Shown here one piece after another: positions 34,660 through 43,978 of a stretch of 64,000 bases of DNA. Below the pieces are notes generated by a model. It saw only the letters and a list, made by a program, of their open reading frames with translations, did no database searches and was not told where the DNA came from. Source of the DNA: Paenibacillus sp. FSL H8-0332 (lineage in GTDB: Bacteria; Bacillota; Bacilli; Paenibacillales; Paenibacillaceae); the NCBI RefSeq assembly GCF_037963835.1, contig NZ_CP150145.1, positions 310,001 through 374,000 of the forward strand, in the 5' to 3' direction. The position numbers and the translations under genes are program-made. The first letter of the stretch is position 1; each line of letters begins with the position of its first letter.

Positions 34660-35718
34660 TTACTTTGTTCCCGGTGATGCGGAAGGGCTGCTGCCCGGTG
34701 AAGCCTCTGCTCCAGGAGTTGGCGATGGTTCTGGGGCAGTGAGCGTATCCTCTACGAACTGCTTCAGAGCCTTCTCGCTGCTGAAGCTGATCACCTGGGA
34801 GCCGTCCTTGAGGGTCTTCTCCCGGATCAGATTCATCGGCGGAATCTGCGCGCTGCCGCCCATAGAGCTGTCATAGCCTACCGCGCCGAGCTTCCACATG
34901 TCGCTAATATCCAGATTCGTGTCAATATAAGGTGTAACCTCACCTAGAATGGTCGGCAGCTTGATAATGGAGGTGGTGCTGATCACCTTATCTGCTACAG
35001 CCTTAAGGAAGCCGCGCTGGCGCTCTGTCCGGGTGAAATCGGAGGTCGCGTCATGACGGAAGCGCACATACTGCAGCGCCATTTTGCCATCCAGGTGCTG
35101 GAAGCCCTTCTTGAGATCGATATCGAACTCAGGCCCGTCCGCCTTGGTGGTATAACGCATATCCTTCTCGACCTCATAATCCACACCACCTACAGCATCC
35201 ACCAGCTTCATGAAGCCCTGGAAATCGGTATAGACATAATATTGAATCGGGATACCGAGCAGGTCGCTTACCGTCTGCATGGCCGTATTGGGTCCATAAG
35301 TAATGGCGGCATTGATCCGCTGGGTCCCGTGGTCTGGAATATCAACATACGTATCGCGCAGAATAGAGAAGACATAGAATTTCTTCTTCACCGGGTCCAG
35401 AGAGGCCACCAGCATCGTATCCGAACGCGGCACTTCGCCCTTCTTCACCCCGCGCGCATCCACGCCCATGAGCAGGATATTGACCGGCTCTGTGCCCTCC
35501 CATACAGGGGGCTTAACCGCCTCCGCCGAAGCTGTGGGAACATTGGCGAACGGAGAATCTTCACCTGTCTTGTGGAGGTTATCGAGCTGATTGTAAATGG
35601 CAGTGAAATAGTAAACCAGACCTCCGATGATTAAAAGGAGTATGATTGCCAGAGTCCAGAGCAGCGTTTTCTTCTTTGACTTGCCGGCTTTGGCGTGCCG
35701 GTTCTTTCTTGGTGGCAT
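34660..35718 (-). CDS. LytR-CpsA-Psr (LCP) family cell wall ligase
   Basis: 352 residues. A Lys-rich N-terminus, one membrane segment (about 20-40) and an extracellular LCP domain (about 80-300). Conserved residues: LLMGVDARG, PRSDTMLVASLDP, SILRDTYVDIP, RINAAITYGP, and VRFRHDATSDFTRTERQRGFLKA. The tail is Pro/Ser/Glu-rich. LCP enzymes attach teichoic acids or other anionic polymers from lipid carriers to peptidoglycan. It is the only gene of its transcript; divergent from bcp. Confidence 0.95.
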   Translation of the reverse strand: MPPRKNRHAKAGKSKKKTLLWTLAIILLLIIGGLVYYFTAIYNQLDNLHKTGEDSPFANVPTASAEAVKPPVWEGTEPVNILLMGVDARGVKKGEVPRSDTMLVASLDPVKKKFYVFSILRDTYVDIPDHGTQRINAAITYGPNTAMQTVSDLLGIPIQYYVYTDFQGFMKLVDAVGGVDYEVEKDMRYTTKADGPEFDIDLKKGFQHLDGKMALQYVRFRHDATSDFTRTERQRGFLKAVADKVISTTSIIKLPTILGEVTPYIDTNLDISDMWKLGAVGYDSSMGGSAQIPPMNLIREKTLKDGSQVISFSSEKALKQFVEDTLTAPEPSPTPGAEASPGSSPSASPGTK

Positions 35719-35729
35719 TTCGTTCGTCC

Positions 35730-35758
35730 TTTCCAGTTCACATTCTCTACATTATAAT
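35730..35758 (+). promoter_or_regulatory. Candidate bcp promoter
   Basis: TTTCCA, 17 bases, TATAAT (35753-35758), 62 bases upstream of the bcp ATG. The -10 is perfect, the -35 weak. Confidence 0.45.
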
Positions 35759-35820
35759 TTCTTTTGGGAAGACACGCAATTTCAGAAATCAACAACTACT
35801 TTACGAGGAGTGAATAATAA

Positions 35821-36282
35821 ATGAGTATCACAGTAGGCGACAAGGTTCCGGACTTCACAATCCCTGCCTCAACAGGGGGCAACATCAGCTTGGGCGATTA
35901 TCGCGGCAGTAAGGTGCTGCTCTACTTCTATCCCAAGGACAGTACCTCAGCCTGCACCCAGGAGGCCTGCGATTTCCGTGATGCCCACGACACGATTGCC
36001 GCGAATGGGGCGGTTGTCCTTGGAATCAGCGCCGATCCGCTTTCCTCACACAGCAAATTTATTGCAAAGAACAGTCTGCCCTTTCCGTTATTGTCCGATG
36101 AGGAACATGTGGTGAGCGAATTGTTCGGGGTATGGCAGCTTAAGAAGCTCTACGGCAAGGAATTTATGGGCATTGTCCGCTCTACTTTTCTGATTGATGA
36201 GGAAGGGATTCTGAGAGCGGAGTGGCGAAAAGTCAGAGTGAAGGGCCATGTGGAGGCCGCATTAGAACAAATCGTGAAATAA
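35821..36282 (+). CDS. bcp: Thiol peroxidase of the Bcp/PrxQ type
   Basis: Thioredoxin-dependent reduction of hydrogen and organic peroxides. 153 residues. The peroxidatic motif is YPKDSTSACTQEACDF with C45 and resolving C50, the PrxQ spacing. Other blocks: VPDFTIPASTGG and FIAKNSLPFPLLSDEEH. ATG after ACGAGGAGTG. A single-gene unit; its stress role fits the two superoxide dismutases in the window. Confidence 0.95.
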   Translation: MSITVGDKVPDFTIPASTGGNISLGDYRGSKVLLYFYPKDSTSACTQEACDFRDAHDTIAANGAVVLGISADPLSSHSKFIAKNSLPFPLLSDEEHVVSELFGVWQLKKLYGKEFMGIVRSTFLIDEEGILRAEWRKVRVKGHVEAALEQIVK

Positions 36283-36308
36283 TTAAGTATGCTGGTAAAT
36301 AATTGTAT

Positions 36309-36337
36309 TTGTCTGTTACTTTTCTAACAGCTATAGC
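36309..36337 (+). promoter_or_regulatory. Candidate promoter of the 2-hydroxyacyl-CoA dehydratase gene
   Basis: TTGTCT, 17 bases, TATAGC, 66 bases before the chosen ATG. Moderate match to a SigA promoter. Confidence 0.4.
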
Positions 36338-36402
36338 CAGGCTCACTCGTGATATAGTTGCCTCATATTACTTCAAATTTGGAGCAAGGTATGGGGGATG
36401 GC

Positions 36403-39400
36403 ATGAAGAGACTGCGTATTGGGCTTGACGTCGGATCAACTACAGCCAAATTGGTGGTTATGGAACGAAATACAATTATTTATCAGGATTATGTTCGTCA
36501 TTTCAGTGATATAAAAAAAGCGGCGATCGCCCTACTGTCCGATGTACAGCAACGATTCCCCGATAGTGAAGCAGCACTCACCGTCAGCGGTTCCTCCGGG
36601 TTGTCCTTATCCAAGCTGGGGGAGATTCCGTTTGTCCAGGAGGTCATTGCCTGCACGAAGGCGATCAGCGGACGGATTCCGGAATGTGATACCGCGATTG
36701 AGCTGGGCGGGGAGGATGCCAAAATCATCTATCTCAGCGGCGGCATTGAGCAGCGGATGAACACAGCCTGTGCAGGCGGTACAGGGGCATTCATCGATCA
36801 GATGGCCTCTCTGCTGCAGACGGACCCTGCGGGTCTGAATGAGCTTGCTGTGAAGCATGAGCGGATCTATCCCATCGCTTCGCGCTGCGGAGTATTTGCC
36901 AAGAGCGATGTACAGCCGCTGCTGAATGAAGGGGCGCGGCGCGAGGATGTGGCGGCCTCGATCTTCCAGAGCATTGTGAACCAGACGATCAGCGGCTTGG
37001 CCTGCGGGCGGCCGATCCGTGGGCGTGTTGCTTTTCTCGGGGGACCGCTGACCTTCTTGTCCGCTCTGCGGGACCGGTTCACTGAGACGCTCGGGCTGAA
37101 GGAGGACGAGGTGCTGTTCCCCGAGCACTCGCAATATTTCGTTGCCATCGGTTCGGCGCTTGCCGGGTCAGATCCCATATTCCTGCCGCTGAACGGCTGG
37201 ATTGCCCGGATCATGGCTGTAGACTTCTCGCAGGACCGCGCTGAGGATGCGGAGCTGGCGCCGCTGTTCAGAGCGCCGGATGATCTGGCGCAGTTCAGAC
37301 TCCGTCACGGTCAGGCGACAGCACCGCGTTCCGCGCTGGCTGCTTACCAGGGGCCGGTCTATCTCGGCATTGATGCAGGCTCTACCACGACAAAGCTGGT
37401 AGTTACCGGAGCGGCGGATGAGATTCTGCATACCTTCTACGGAAGCAATGGAGGGAATCCGCTGCAGTCGGTTACGGATGCTTTGAAGGACATTTACCGG
37501 ATCCTGCCCTCAGGCTGCTATATAGCTGGAGCTTACGCAACCGGTTATGGAGAGGGTCTGGTCAAGGCGGCGCTGCGGATGGATGGCGGGGAAGTAGAGA
37601 CAGTTGCCCATTACAAGGCAGCCTCCCGGTTCATGCCGGAGGTCGACTTCATCCTCGATATCGGCGGCCAGGACATGAAGTGCATCAAGATCCGCGGGGG
37701 AGCCATCGACAGCCTGATGCTTAATGAAGCCTGCTCGGCAGGCTGCGGCTCCTTCCTGGAGAGCTTCGCTTCCGCCCTGGAGCTTGGAATAGAAGAGTTC
37801 GCCGCTGCGGCGCTCGAATCGAAGGGACCGGTGAATCTCGGCTCACGCTGTACCGTGTTTATGAATTCCAAGGTGAAGCAGGTCCAGAAGGAGGGGGCGA
37901 CACTTGCCGATCTCTCGGCCGGGTTGGCCTATTCCGTGGTGAAGAATGCGCTGCAAAAGGTGATCAAGATCCGTAATCCCGAGGATTTGGGCCGGAATAT
38001 CATCGTTCAGGGCGGCACCTTCTATAATGAGGCTGTCCTGCGGGCCTTTGAGCTGCTGACAGGAAGAACAGTAGTCAGACCCGATATCGCCGGCGTGATG
38101 GGTGCTTACGGCTGTGCGCTGATTGCCAGAGAACAGGCTGCGCCGGAAGGAATCAGCACGATTCTGGGACCGGAGGAGCTGGAGACCTTCCAGTATTCAG
38201 TCGCTCCAGGCCGCTGCAGCCGCTGTGCCAACAACTGTGCGCTGACCATCAGCCGGTTCCCGGACAAGAGCTTCCATGTGACGGGGAACCGCTGTGAACG
38301 CGGCGCAGGCGGCAAGAAAGAGAAGAATACGCTGCCGAATCTGATGCAATACAAATATGAGCGATTCTTCGCCTACGAGGGTCTGCCTGAAGTGGCGGCG
38401 GTCCGGGGGACGGTTGGACTTCCGCGCACCATGAATATGTTCGAGAATTACCCGTTCTGGCACACCTTCTTCACCGCACTGCGCTACCGGACCGTGCTGT
38501 CTCCGAAGTCCAGTAAGAAGCTGTATGAGAGCGGAATGGATACGATTCCTTCAGAGTCCATCTGCTATCCGGCAAAAATGGCCCACGGACATGTGCAGCA
38601 GCTGATCGGCCAAGGTGTGGACTTCATCTTTTACCCGGCGGTGGTGTATGAGAAGAAGGAGGATGATGCGGCGCAGAATCACTTCAACTGCCCGGTGGTT
38701 GCCTCCTACCCCGAGGTGATCCGCAATAATATGGACGGCCTGAAGGAGCAGGGGGTTCCGCTGGTTAGCCCGTTCCTGACCTTCGACGATATTCCGGCGC
38801 TGACCCGGGTTCTGGCGCGAACCTTCGCCGAGGTGCCTAAGGAGGAGATTGCAGCCGCTGTTCAGGCGGGACTGGCGGAAGCGGAGCAGGCGAAAAACGA
38901 TGTGCGCACCAAGGGCGAGGAGACGCTGGTCTTCCTCACGGAGACAAGTACGAAGGGAATTCTGCTCTGCGGGCATCCGTATCATGCCGACCCGGAGATC
39001 AATCACGGGATTGCCGATATGATTACCGGTATGGGACTTGCGGTGCTGACCGAGGATTCGATCTGCCATCTGGACCGCAGCGAAGGGGATGTTGGCGTGG
39101 TGAACCAGTGGACCTATCATGCGCGGATGTACCGTGCAGCCCGGCTGGCGGCGGGAAGAAGTGATCTGGAGCTTGTCCAGCTAACTTCCTTCGGCTGCGG
39201 GATTGATGCGATTACCTGCGATGCGGTTCAGGAGATTATGGAGCGCCACAACAAGGTCTACACGCTCATCAAAATCGATGAGATCAGCAATCTCGGAGCC
39301 GCGCGGATTCGCCTGCGTTCCCTTCAGGCCGCGATGCGCGAACGCGAGAGGGGCGAGGTTAAGCCGCAGCTGCTCTACAAGCCGCAAGTCAATGTGCCGT

Positions 39401-40689
39401 TCACCAAAGAAATGAAGGATACCTATACCATCCTTGCTCCGCAGATGTCACCGATTCATTTCGAGCTGTTCGAACGGGTCTTCCAGGGTGCGGGTTATCG
39501 GCTGAAGATTCTGAAATCGACCGGTCCGCAGGAGACGGAGGAAGGCCTCCGGTACGTCAACAATGATGCCTGTTATCCGGCGATTGTAACGATCGGGCAG
39601 ATGCTGTCGGCACTGAAAAGCGGTGACTATGACCCGGACCGGACTGCTGTAATCATGTCGCAGACCGGCGGCGGCTGCCGGGCGACCAACTATATCTCCC
39701 TGCTGCGCAAGGCGCTGAAGGATGCTAATCTGGGGCAGATCCCGGTGATCTCCCTGAATGCCTCAGGGATGGAGAATCAGCCGGGCTTCCGCATCAGTCT
39801 GAAGCTTGCAAACCGCCTGATTGCAGCAGCCTGTTACGGGGATCTGATGATGCGCCTGCTGCACCGCTTCAGACCGTATGAGGCTGTCCCGGGAAGTGCT
39901 GAGGCCTTATTCCGCCGGGGCATGGAGCGCTGCAAGAACAGCCTGTCGAACTTCTCGTTCCGGGAGTATAAGCGGCTAACCCGTGAGATTGTTGCCGAGT
40001 TCTCAAGGCTGCCAGTTATCTCAGCAGATAAGCCCAAGGTGGGCATTGTCGGGGAGATTCTGATCAAATTCCATCCGGATGCCAACAACCATATCATCGA
40101 CATGATTGAGGCGGAGGGCGGAGAGGCCGTGATGCCTGATTTCCTGGACTTTATTTTCTATTGTGTCTACAATCCGATCTACAAGGCTGAGCAATTCGGC
40201 AAAAGCAAACGGCTGGGCTATATTAATCCCATGCTGATCTCCTATCTCGAAATCTACCGCAAGCCGGTCAAGGTAGCGCTGGAGCAGGCTGGACTATCCA
40301 AAGGCCGGGAGAATATCTACGGTCTGGCCGAGAAGGCAAGCCGCCTCGTGTCGGTCGGCAATCAGATGGGCGAAGGCTGGTTCCTGACGGCGGAAATGAT
40401 GGATCTATTGGATAACGGGGTGAACAATATTGCCTGCATTCAGCCGTTCGCCTGCCTGCCGAACCATATTACCGGACGCGGGATGATCAAAGGGCTGAAG
40501 GAACTGTATCCGGGCGCGAATATAGTCGCCATTGATTATGATGCCGGAGTCAGCGTCGTGAACCAGGCGAACCGCATCAAGCTGATGATGTCGATTGCCA
40601 GCGGCATTGCCGCCGGCACCCAGCCGTCAGCGGACGAGGTGGCGCAGCTCTTGCCGGTACTGGCCGGCAGTGTGGGGTGCCAAGGATAG
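36403..40689 (+). CDS. Fused activase / 2-hydroxyacyl-CoA dehydratase-type protein
   Basis: 1428 residues from ATG 36403; ATG 36391 is an alternative. Two BcrA/BadF/HgdC-type ATPase modules in tandem: the first (about 1-265) has IGLDVGSTTAK and NTACAGGTGAFIDQM; the second (about 320-575) has YLGIDAGSTTTKLV and NEACSAGCGSFLESF. The Cys in each helix could ligate the shared iron-sulfur cluster. A DUF2229-like part (about 640-900) with SRCANNCALTISRF, and a C-terminal HgdB-like part (about 980-1390), follow. Homologues in anaerobes and facultative bacteria carry out ATP-driven electron transfer to a dehydratase; the substrate here is unknown. Confidence 0.85.
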   Translation: MKRLRIGLDVGSTTAKLVVMERNTIIYQDYVRHFSDIKKAAIALLSDVQQRFPDSEAALTVSGSSGLSLSKLGEIPFVQEVIACTKAISGRIPECDTAIELGGEDAKIIYLSGGIEQRMNTACAGGTGAFIDQMASLLQTDPAGLNELAVKHERIYPIASRCGVFAKSDVQPLLNEGARREDVAASIFQSIVNQTISGLACGRPIRGRVAFLGGPLTFLSALRDRFTETLGLKEDEVLFPEHSQYFVAIGSALAGSDPIFLPLNGWIARIMAVDFSQDRAEDAELAPLFRAPDDLAQFRLRHGQATAPRSALAAYQGPVYLGIDAGSTTTKLVVTGAADEILHTFYGSNGGNPLQSVTDALKDIYRILPSGCYIAGAYATGYGEGLVKAALRMDGGEVETVAHYKAASRFMPEVDFILDIGGQDMKCIKIRGGAIDSLMLNEACSAGCGSFLESFASALELGIEEFAAAALESKGPVNLGSRCTVFMNSKVKQVQKEGATLADLSAGLAYSVVKNALQKVIKIRNPEDLGRNIIVQGGTFYNEAVLRAFELLTGRTVVRPDIAGVMGAYGCALIAREQAAPEGISTILGPEELETFQYSVAPGRCSRCANNCALTISRFPDKSFHVTGNRCERGAGGKKEKNTLPNLMQYKYERFFAYEGLPEVAAVRGTVGLPRTMNMFENYPFWHTFFTALRYRTVLSPKSSKKLYESGMDTIPSESICYPAKMAHGHVQQLIGQGVDFIFYPAVVYEKKEDDAAQNHFNCPVVASYPEVIRNNMDGLKEQGVPLVSPFLTFDDIPALTRVLARTFAEVPKEEIAAAVQAGLAEAEQAKNDVRTKGEETLVFLTETSTKGILLCGHPYHADPEINHGIADMITGMGLAVLTEDSICHLDRSEGDVGVVNQWTYHARMYRAARLAAGRSDLELVQLTSFGCGIDAITCDAVQEIMERHNKVYTLIKIDEISNLGAARIRLRSLQAAMRERERGEVKPQLLYKPQVNVPFTKEMKDTYTILAPQMSPIHFELFERVFQGAGYRLKILKSTGPQETEEGLRYVNNDACYPAIVTIGQMLSALKSGDYDPDRTAVIMSQTGGGCRATNYISLLRKALKDANLGQIPVISLNASGMENQPGFRISLKLANRLIAAACYGDLMMRLLHRFRPYEAVPGSAEALFRRGMERCKNSLSNFSFREYKRLTREIVAEFSRLPVISADKPKVGIVGEILIKFHPDANNHIIDMIEAEGGEAVMPDFLDFIFYCVYNPIYKAEQFGKSKRLGYINPMLISYLEIYRKPVKVALEQAGLSKGRENIYGLAEKASRLVSVGNQMGEGWFLTAEMMDLLDNGVNNIACIQPFACLPNHITGRGMIKGLKELYPGANIVAIDYDAGVSVVNQANRIKLMMSIASGIAAGTQPSADEVAQLLPVLAGSVGCQG

Positions 40690-40707
40690 CAGCTTCTGAA
40701 TATACAG

Positions 40708-40740
40708 AGCGGACCGGTTATTACGCCGGTCCGCTTTTTT
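40708..40740 (+). terminator. Terminator of the dehydratase gene
   Basis: Perfect 10-bp stem (AGCGGACCGG with CCGGTCCGCT), 8-base loop, then TTTTTT. Confidence 0.95.
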
Positions 40741-40760
40741 GCCTTCCAGGGCTCAACCCC

Positions 40761-41120
40761 CATGTGTGCGGAGAACCGAACACAGGGGGCCCGCAGGAGG
40801 CAAGTGGAGAGAATGTAGTCGAAAAACCGACTACATTGGATCTGTGTGAGGTGAGTGGGCCGAATGTAGTCGAAAAACCGACTACATGGAGCAGGCACGG
40901 AGCACGTGGGCCAAATGTAGTCGAAAAACCGACTACATGGAGCAGGCACGGAGCACGTGGGCCAAATGTAGTCGAAAAACCGACTACATGGAGCAGGCGC
41001 GGAGCACATGGGCCAAATGTAGTTGAAAAACCGACTACATGGAGCAGGCGCGGAGCACGTGGGTCAAATGTAGTCGAAAAACCGACTACATGGAGCAGGC
41101 GCGGAGCACGTGGGTCAAAT
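40761..41120. repeat. Tandem array 1, seven 51-bp units
   Basis: Unit starts at 40761 (diverged), 40812, 40863, 40914, 40965, 41016 and 41067: exact 51-base spacing, with the next unit broken after 3 bases at 41118. Six units carry the 9-bp dyad ATGTAGTCG-AAAAAC-CGACTACAT (one has TTG for TCG), followed by a conserved GGAGCAGGCNCGGAGCACG spacer in the later units. Units 2-6 are almost identical, so the array has expanded recently. Translated, the plus strand gives NVVEKPTTWSRHGARGP and the minus strand CSRFFDYIWPTCSVPAP as 17-residue repeats. It ends just before the dinB stop. Confidence 0.95.
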
Positions 41121-41138
41121 CCTCCGGATACCCCGGAG

Positions 41139-41825
41139 TCACTTCTGGAGCTTCTGCTTCACCCGCATCGCTTTGTTCAGATGGACGAAGTTATGCCGGG
41201 TGGCCGGCATCAGTACCTGACCGGCAAAGGTCTTGCCGCCCCAATAATCCATTAGCCACTGCTCGCTGTCGAGTACCGCTTTCTCCTCCCGGACTCTCTC
41301 GAACTGCGCCGGAGTTGCCTTCATCCCGAGCTGTCCCGGCTTCAGAGCGGATAGGATGGAACGTGTTCTGCGGGCGACAGCGCGACGGTACTCGGCCAGC
41401 GCCTCAAGATTCACCTCTCTGCTGAGTGCAGCGACATCTTGTTCCCTCATCCCGTTGCCGGAATGAGGGAAAGGGATCTGCAGCCTATCTGCAAAGCTCT
41501 CTGTATGAAGCACCTGCTCGCGGTCTGCCCCCAGGATGTTCATGGTAATATCCTCTATTCGTGCACTGTGCCACAGATGCCAGACTATAGAATTACGGCT
41601 TCCGGGCGTACGCACGGGGTAGCTTCGTAAGGTGGACTCTAACAAACGGTCCCATAGGGAGTCCTCCAGAGTCGTCTGTTCCGCGCTCCTGCCTTCAGAA
41701 GCATAGAGGGCTGAGTGCAGCTCCAGAGACAAAGTGACTGCCTTAGCATGCTCATCCGTCAGGGAGATGATCCCCGACAAGATTTTGTGCTGCGCATTCC
41801 AGTGATGACGTTGTTCCGTATTCAT
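41139..41825 (-). CDS. DinB-superfamily protein
   Basis: 228 residues, ATG 41825 after AGAGGGG. Four-helix-bundle DinB_2-like pattern: HWNAQHKILSGIISL, SIVWHLWHSARIEDI (His ligand pair), and near the C-terminus MPATRHNFVHLNKAM (third His). These proteins bind a metal through three His and act as thiol transferases or are of unknown role. The stop lies 19 bases from the end of array 1. Single-gene unit; no terminator was identified downstream on the minus strand. Confidence 0.85.
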   Translation of the reverse strand: MNTEQRHHWNAQHKILSGIISLTDEHAKAVTLSLELHSALYASEGRSAEQTTLEDSLWDRLLESTLRSYPVRTPGSRNSIVWHLWHSARIEDITMNILGADREQVLHTESFADRLQIPFPHSGNGMREQDVAALSREVNLEALAEYRRAVARRTRSILSALKPGQLGMKATPAQFERVREEKAVLDSEQWLMDYWGGKTFAGQVLMPATRHNFVHLNKAMRVKQKLQK

Positions 41826-41898
41826 TATAAACCCCTCTTTTCGTAAAATTCATATCGTGAAAATAAGTGATTTTCAGAAAATTTCTGCAAGAAAACCA

Positions 41899-41941
41899 TT
41901 GACGAATAAATAGGTAAATAGTAAAATAGTTCGCATGCGAA
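41899..41941 (+). promoter_or_regulatory. MarR-MFS operon promoter with palindromic operator
   Basis: TTGACG (41899), 17 bases, TAAAAT (41922-41927), then immediately the perfect 12-bp palindrome TTCGCATGCGAA (41930-41941) spanning the expected +1. This is the normal place for a MarR autoregulator operator. Confidence 0.75.
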
Positions 41942-41977
41942 GTATTATTGTGCATTATGCTTGTGGAGGGATAAGGC

Positions 41978-42430
41978 TTGGAAGAAAAGGAAAAGCAACT
42001 GGACGATATTCTATCCTCTTTCCGCTGCATTACCCATAATTTCCAGCAGCTTCTGTGGAAGGATGCAGAGGAGCTTAACATCACATCTACCCAGCTGATG
42101 GTATTGCGTAAGTTATCCTTGCATCCCGATATCGGGATCACGGAGCTGGCCGATCTTCTGCATCTGGGCAACAGCGCAGCCAGCGGTGTAGTGGACCGGA
42201 TGGTGAAGGCCGGACTGATTACCAGGGAACGCTCGCAGAGCGACAGACGAATATTCAAGCTGGCAATGACCGAGAAAGGCAAGGAGATCCGTCTGCTCAG
42301 CAGACAGTCACTCCGAAGACATTTGCAGCCCTTGGCAGATATTCCTACGGAGGATGTACAGGAGCTGCTGCGGCTGCACGGTGAAATTATCCGAATTCTA
42401 GAACAAGGGAGAGACAACAAGAAGCTATGA
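41978..42430 (+). CDS. MarR-family transcriptional regulator
   Basis: 150 residues, TTG start after GGAGGGATAAGG. Winged helix: LTSTQLMVLRKL-type start, ITELADLLHLGNSAASGVVDRMVKAGLITRE as recognition helix region, and the wing SQSDRRIFKLAMTEKG. It overlaps the following MFS gene by 4 bases (ATGA), the classical repressor-efflux pump arrangement. It probably represses the operon until a drug-like ligand binds. The ligand is unknown; no redox Cys is seen. Confidence 0.95.
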   Translation: MEEKEKQLDDILSSFRCITHNFQQLLWKDAEELNITSTQLMVLRKLSLHPDIGITELADLLHLGNSAASGVVDRMVKAGLITRERSQSDRRIFKLAMTEKGKEIRLLSRQSLRRHLQPLADIPTEDVQELLRLHGEIIRILEQGRDNKKL

Positions 42431-43959
42431 GTACAATTACAGCCGGTAATGCACCGTCGAAGACGTTCCGCAGAGGCCCAATTATCGCAGCGCTCCTGAT
42501 CGGCGCCTTCGTGGCGTTATTGAATCAGACACTGATGAATGTGGCACTGCCCAAAATGATGGAGGATCTGAATATCCTCGCCAATACGGCCCAATGGCTG
42601 ACGACAGGGTTCATGCTGGTCAACGGTGTATTGGTGCCGATCAGCGCCTATCTGGTGGAGAAATTTACAACCCGTCAGCTCTTTACGACAGCAATGATGT
42701 TATTTTCGATAGGTACACTGGTGTGTGCAATAGGAACAGGCTTTGAGATGATTATGGTCGGCAGAGTCATTCAGGCCGTGGGTGCCGGAATTCTGATGCC
42801 GCTGATGAACATTGTGTTCCTGCGCATCTTCCCGATTGAAGAACGGGGCAAGGCGATGGGCCTGATGGCGGTTGCGATGATTTTTGCTCCGGCAGTCGGA
42901 CCTACCTTGTCCGGTTGGGTCGTGCAGAATTATTCCTGGCGCGTACTGTTCTACATTGTGCTTCCGCTGGCCATCTTTTCGATGCTGCTCGGTATGAAGA
43001 CCATGCAGAATGTCGGTAAGCTGACTTCTCCGAAGCTGGATAAACCGGGTGTGATCTTATCGACCCTGGGCTTCGGCGGGCTGCTCTACGGCTTCAGTGA
43101 CGCCGGAACGGACGGCTGGGGAAGCACGACCGTTATTCTTTGTCTGATCCTGGGTATCGTGTCCCTGGGACTGTTCGTGTGGCGTGAGCTGACAGCGGAT
43201 AAGCCGCTGCTTGAGTTCCGGATTTTCCGCTACAACATGTTCTCACTGACTACCGTAATCAACATTATTGTCACCATGGCTATGTATGCAGGGATGATCC
43301 TGCTGCCGATTTATCTGCAGACGATCCGGGGCTTCACACCGATGGAATCTGGACTGATGCTGCTGCCGGGTGCGATTCTGATGGGTATTATGTCACCGAT
43401 CACCGGAATTATATTTGATAAAATCGGTGCCAGATGGCTGGCGGTTATCGGCCTTGCCATCACCGCCGTGACGACCTGGGAATTCAGCCAGATCAGCAGC
43501 ACCACCACCTATACCCACCTGATTCTGACGTATACGGCACGGATGTTCGGCATGTCCATGCTGATGATGCCAATCGTCACCGCCGGTCTGAATCAGTTAC
43601 CGCAGCGTCTGGCTTCCCATGGTACAGCCATGTCGAACACCCTGCGAACCGTGGGCGGCGCCCTGGGGATGGCCCTGTTCGTCAGCCTGATGACCAACCG
43701 TACGAAGAGCAACATTACCGATGCGCTGGTCAGTGGTGCGGTATCCAAGACCGATAAGGCCGCGATGATGAAGCTTACACAGGACGCAACGATTAACGGA
43801 ATTACCCACGCGTTCGCTGTAGCAACCTGGGTGACTGTTCTTGCCCTGGTGCTGGCCCTGTTCATCCGCAAGACCTCTCCGCAGCCGGACTTCCTGAAGA
43901 CGGAAGAAGCGGAAGGCGCACAGCCGCAGCCGAACCTGGCGAAATCACAGAGAGCATAA
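42427..43959 (+). CDS. MFS drug efflux transporter, DHA2 (EmrB/LmrB-type) family
   Basis: 510 residues, 14 predicted membrane segments, typical for DHA2. Motif LNQTLMNVALPKMMEDL at segment 1 and LVNGVLVPISAYLVEKF, GRVIQAVGAGILMPLM and NIVFLRIFPIEERGKAMG are family signatures. It probably exports lipophilic compounds by proton antiport and is controlled by the MarR protein encoded with it. The start overlaps the marR stop. A strong palindromic terminator follows. Confidence 0.96.
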   Translation: MSTITAGNAPSKTFRRGPIIAALLIGAFVALLNQTLMNVALPKMMEDLNILANTAQWLTTGFMLVNGVLVPISAYLVEKFTTRQLFTTAMMLFSIGTLVCAIGTGFEMIMVGRVIQAVGAGILMPLMNIVFLRIFPIEERGKAMGLMAVAMIFAPAVGPTLSGWVVQNYSWRVLFYIVLPLAIFSMLLGMKTMQNVGKLTSPKLDKPGVILSTLGFGGLLYGFSDAGTDGWGSTTVILCLILGIVSLGLFVWRELTADKPLLEFRIFRYNMFSLTTVINIIVTMAMYAGMILLPIYLQTIRGFTPMESGLMLLPGAILMGIMSPITGIIFDKIGARWLAVIGLAITAVTTWEFSQISSTTTYTHLILTYTARMFGMSMLMMPIVTAGLNQLPQRLASHGTAMSNTLRTVGGALGMALFVSLMTNRTKSNITDALVSGAVSKTDKAAMMKLTQDATINGITHAFAVATWVTVLALVLALFIRKTSPQPDFLKTEEAEGAQPQPNLAKSQRA

Positions 43960-43978
43960 TTCTGTATATAGTATAAAA

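Larger units (their letters stand above)
40690..41138. other. Intergenic region with terminator and 51-bp tandem array
   Basis: 449 bases between the converging dehydratase and DinB genes, filled by the terminator and array 1. Both strands stay open through the array because 51 is a multiple of three, producing artificial long frames of 17-residue repeats. No ribosome site or start supports a real protein. Confidence 0.75.

Noticed and set aside
40761..41120. CRISPR array
   Set aside because: The whole 51-bp unit repeats, including the would-be spacers, and there is no cas gene or leader; it is a simple tandem repeat.
40536..41255. Repeat-protein genes in both strands over array 1
   Set aside because: Frames stay open only because the period is divisible by three; no ribosome site or start, and the frames run into the dehydratase and DinB genes.
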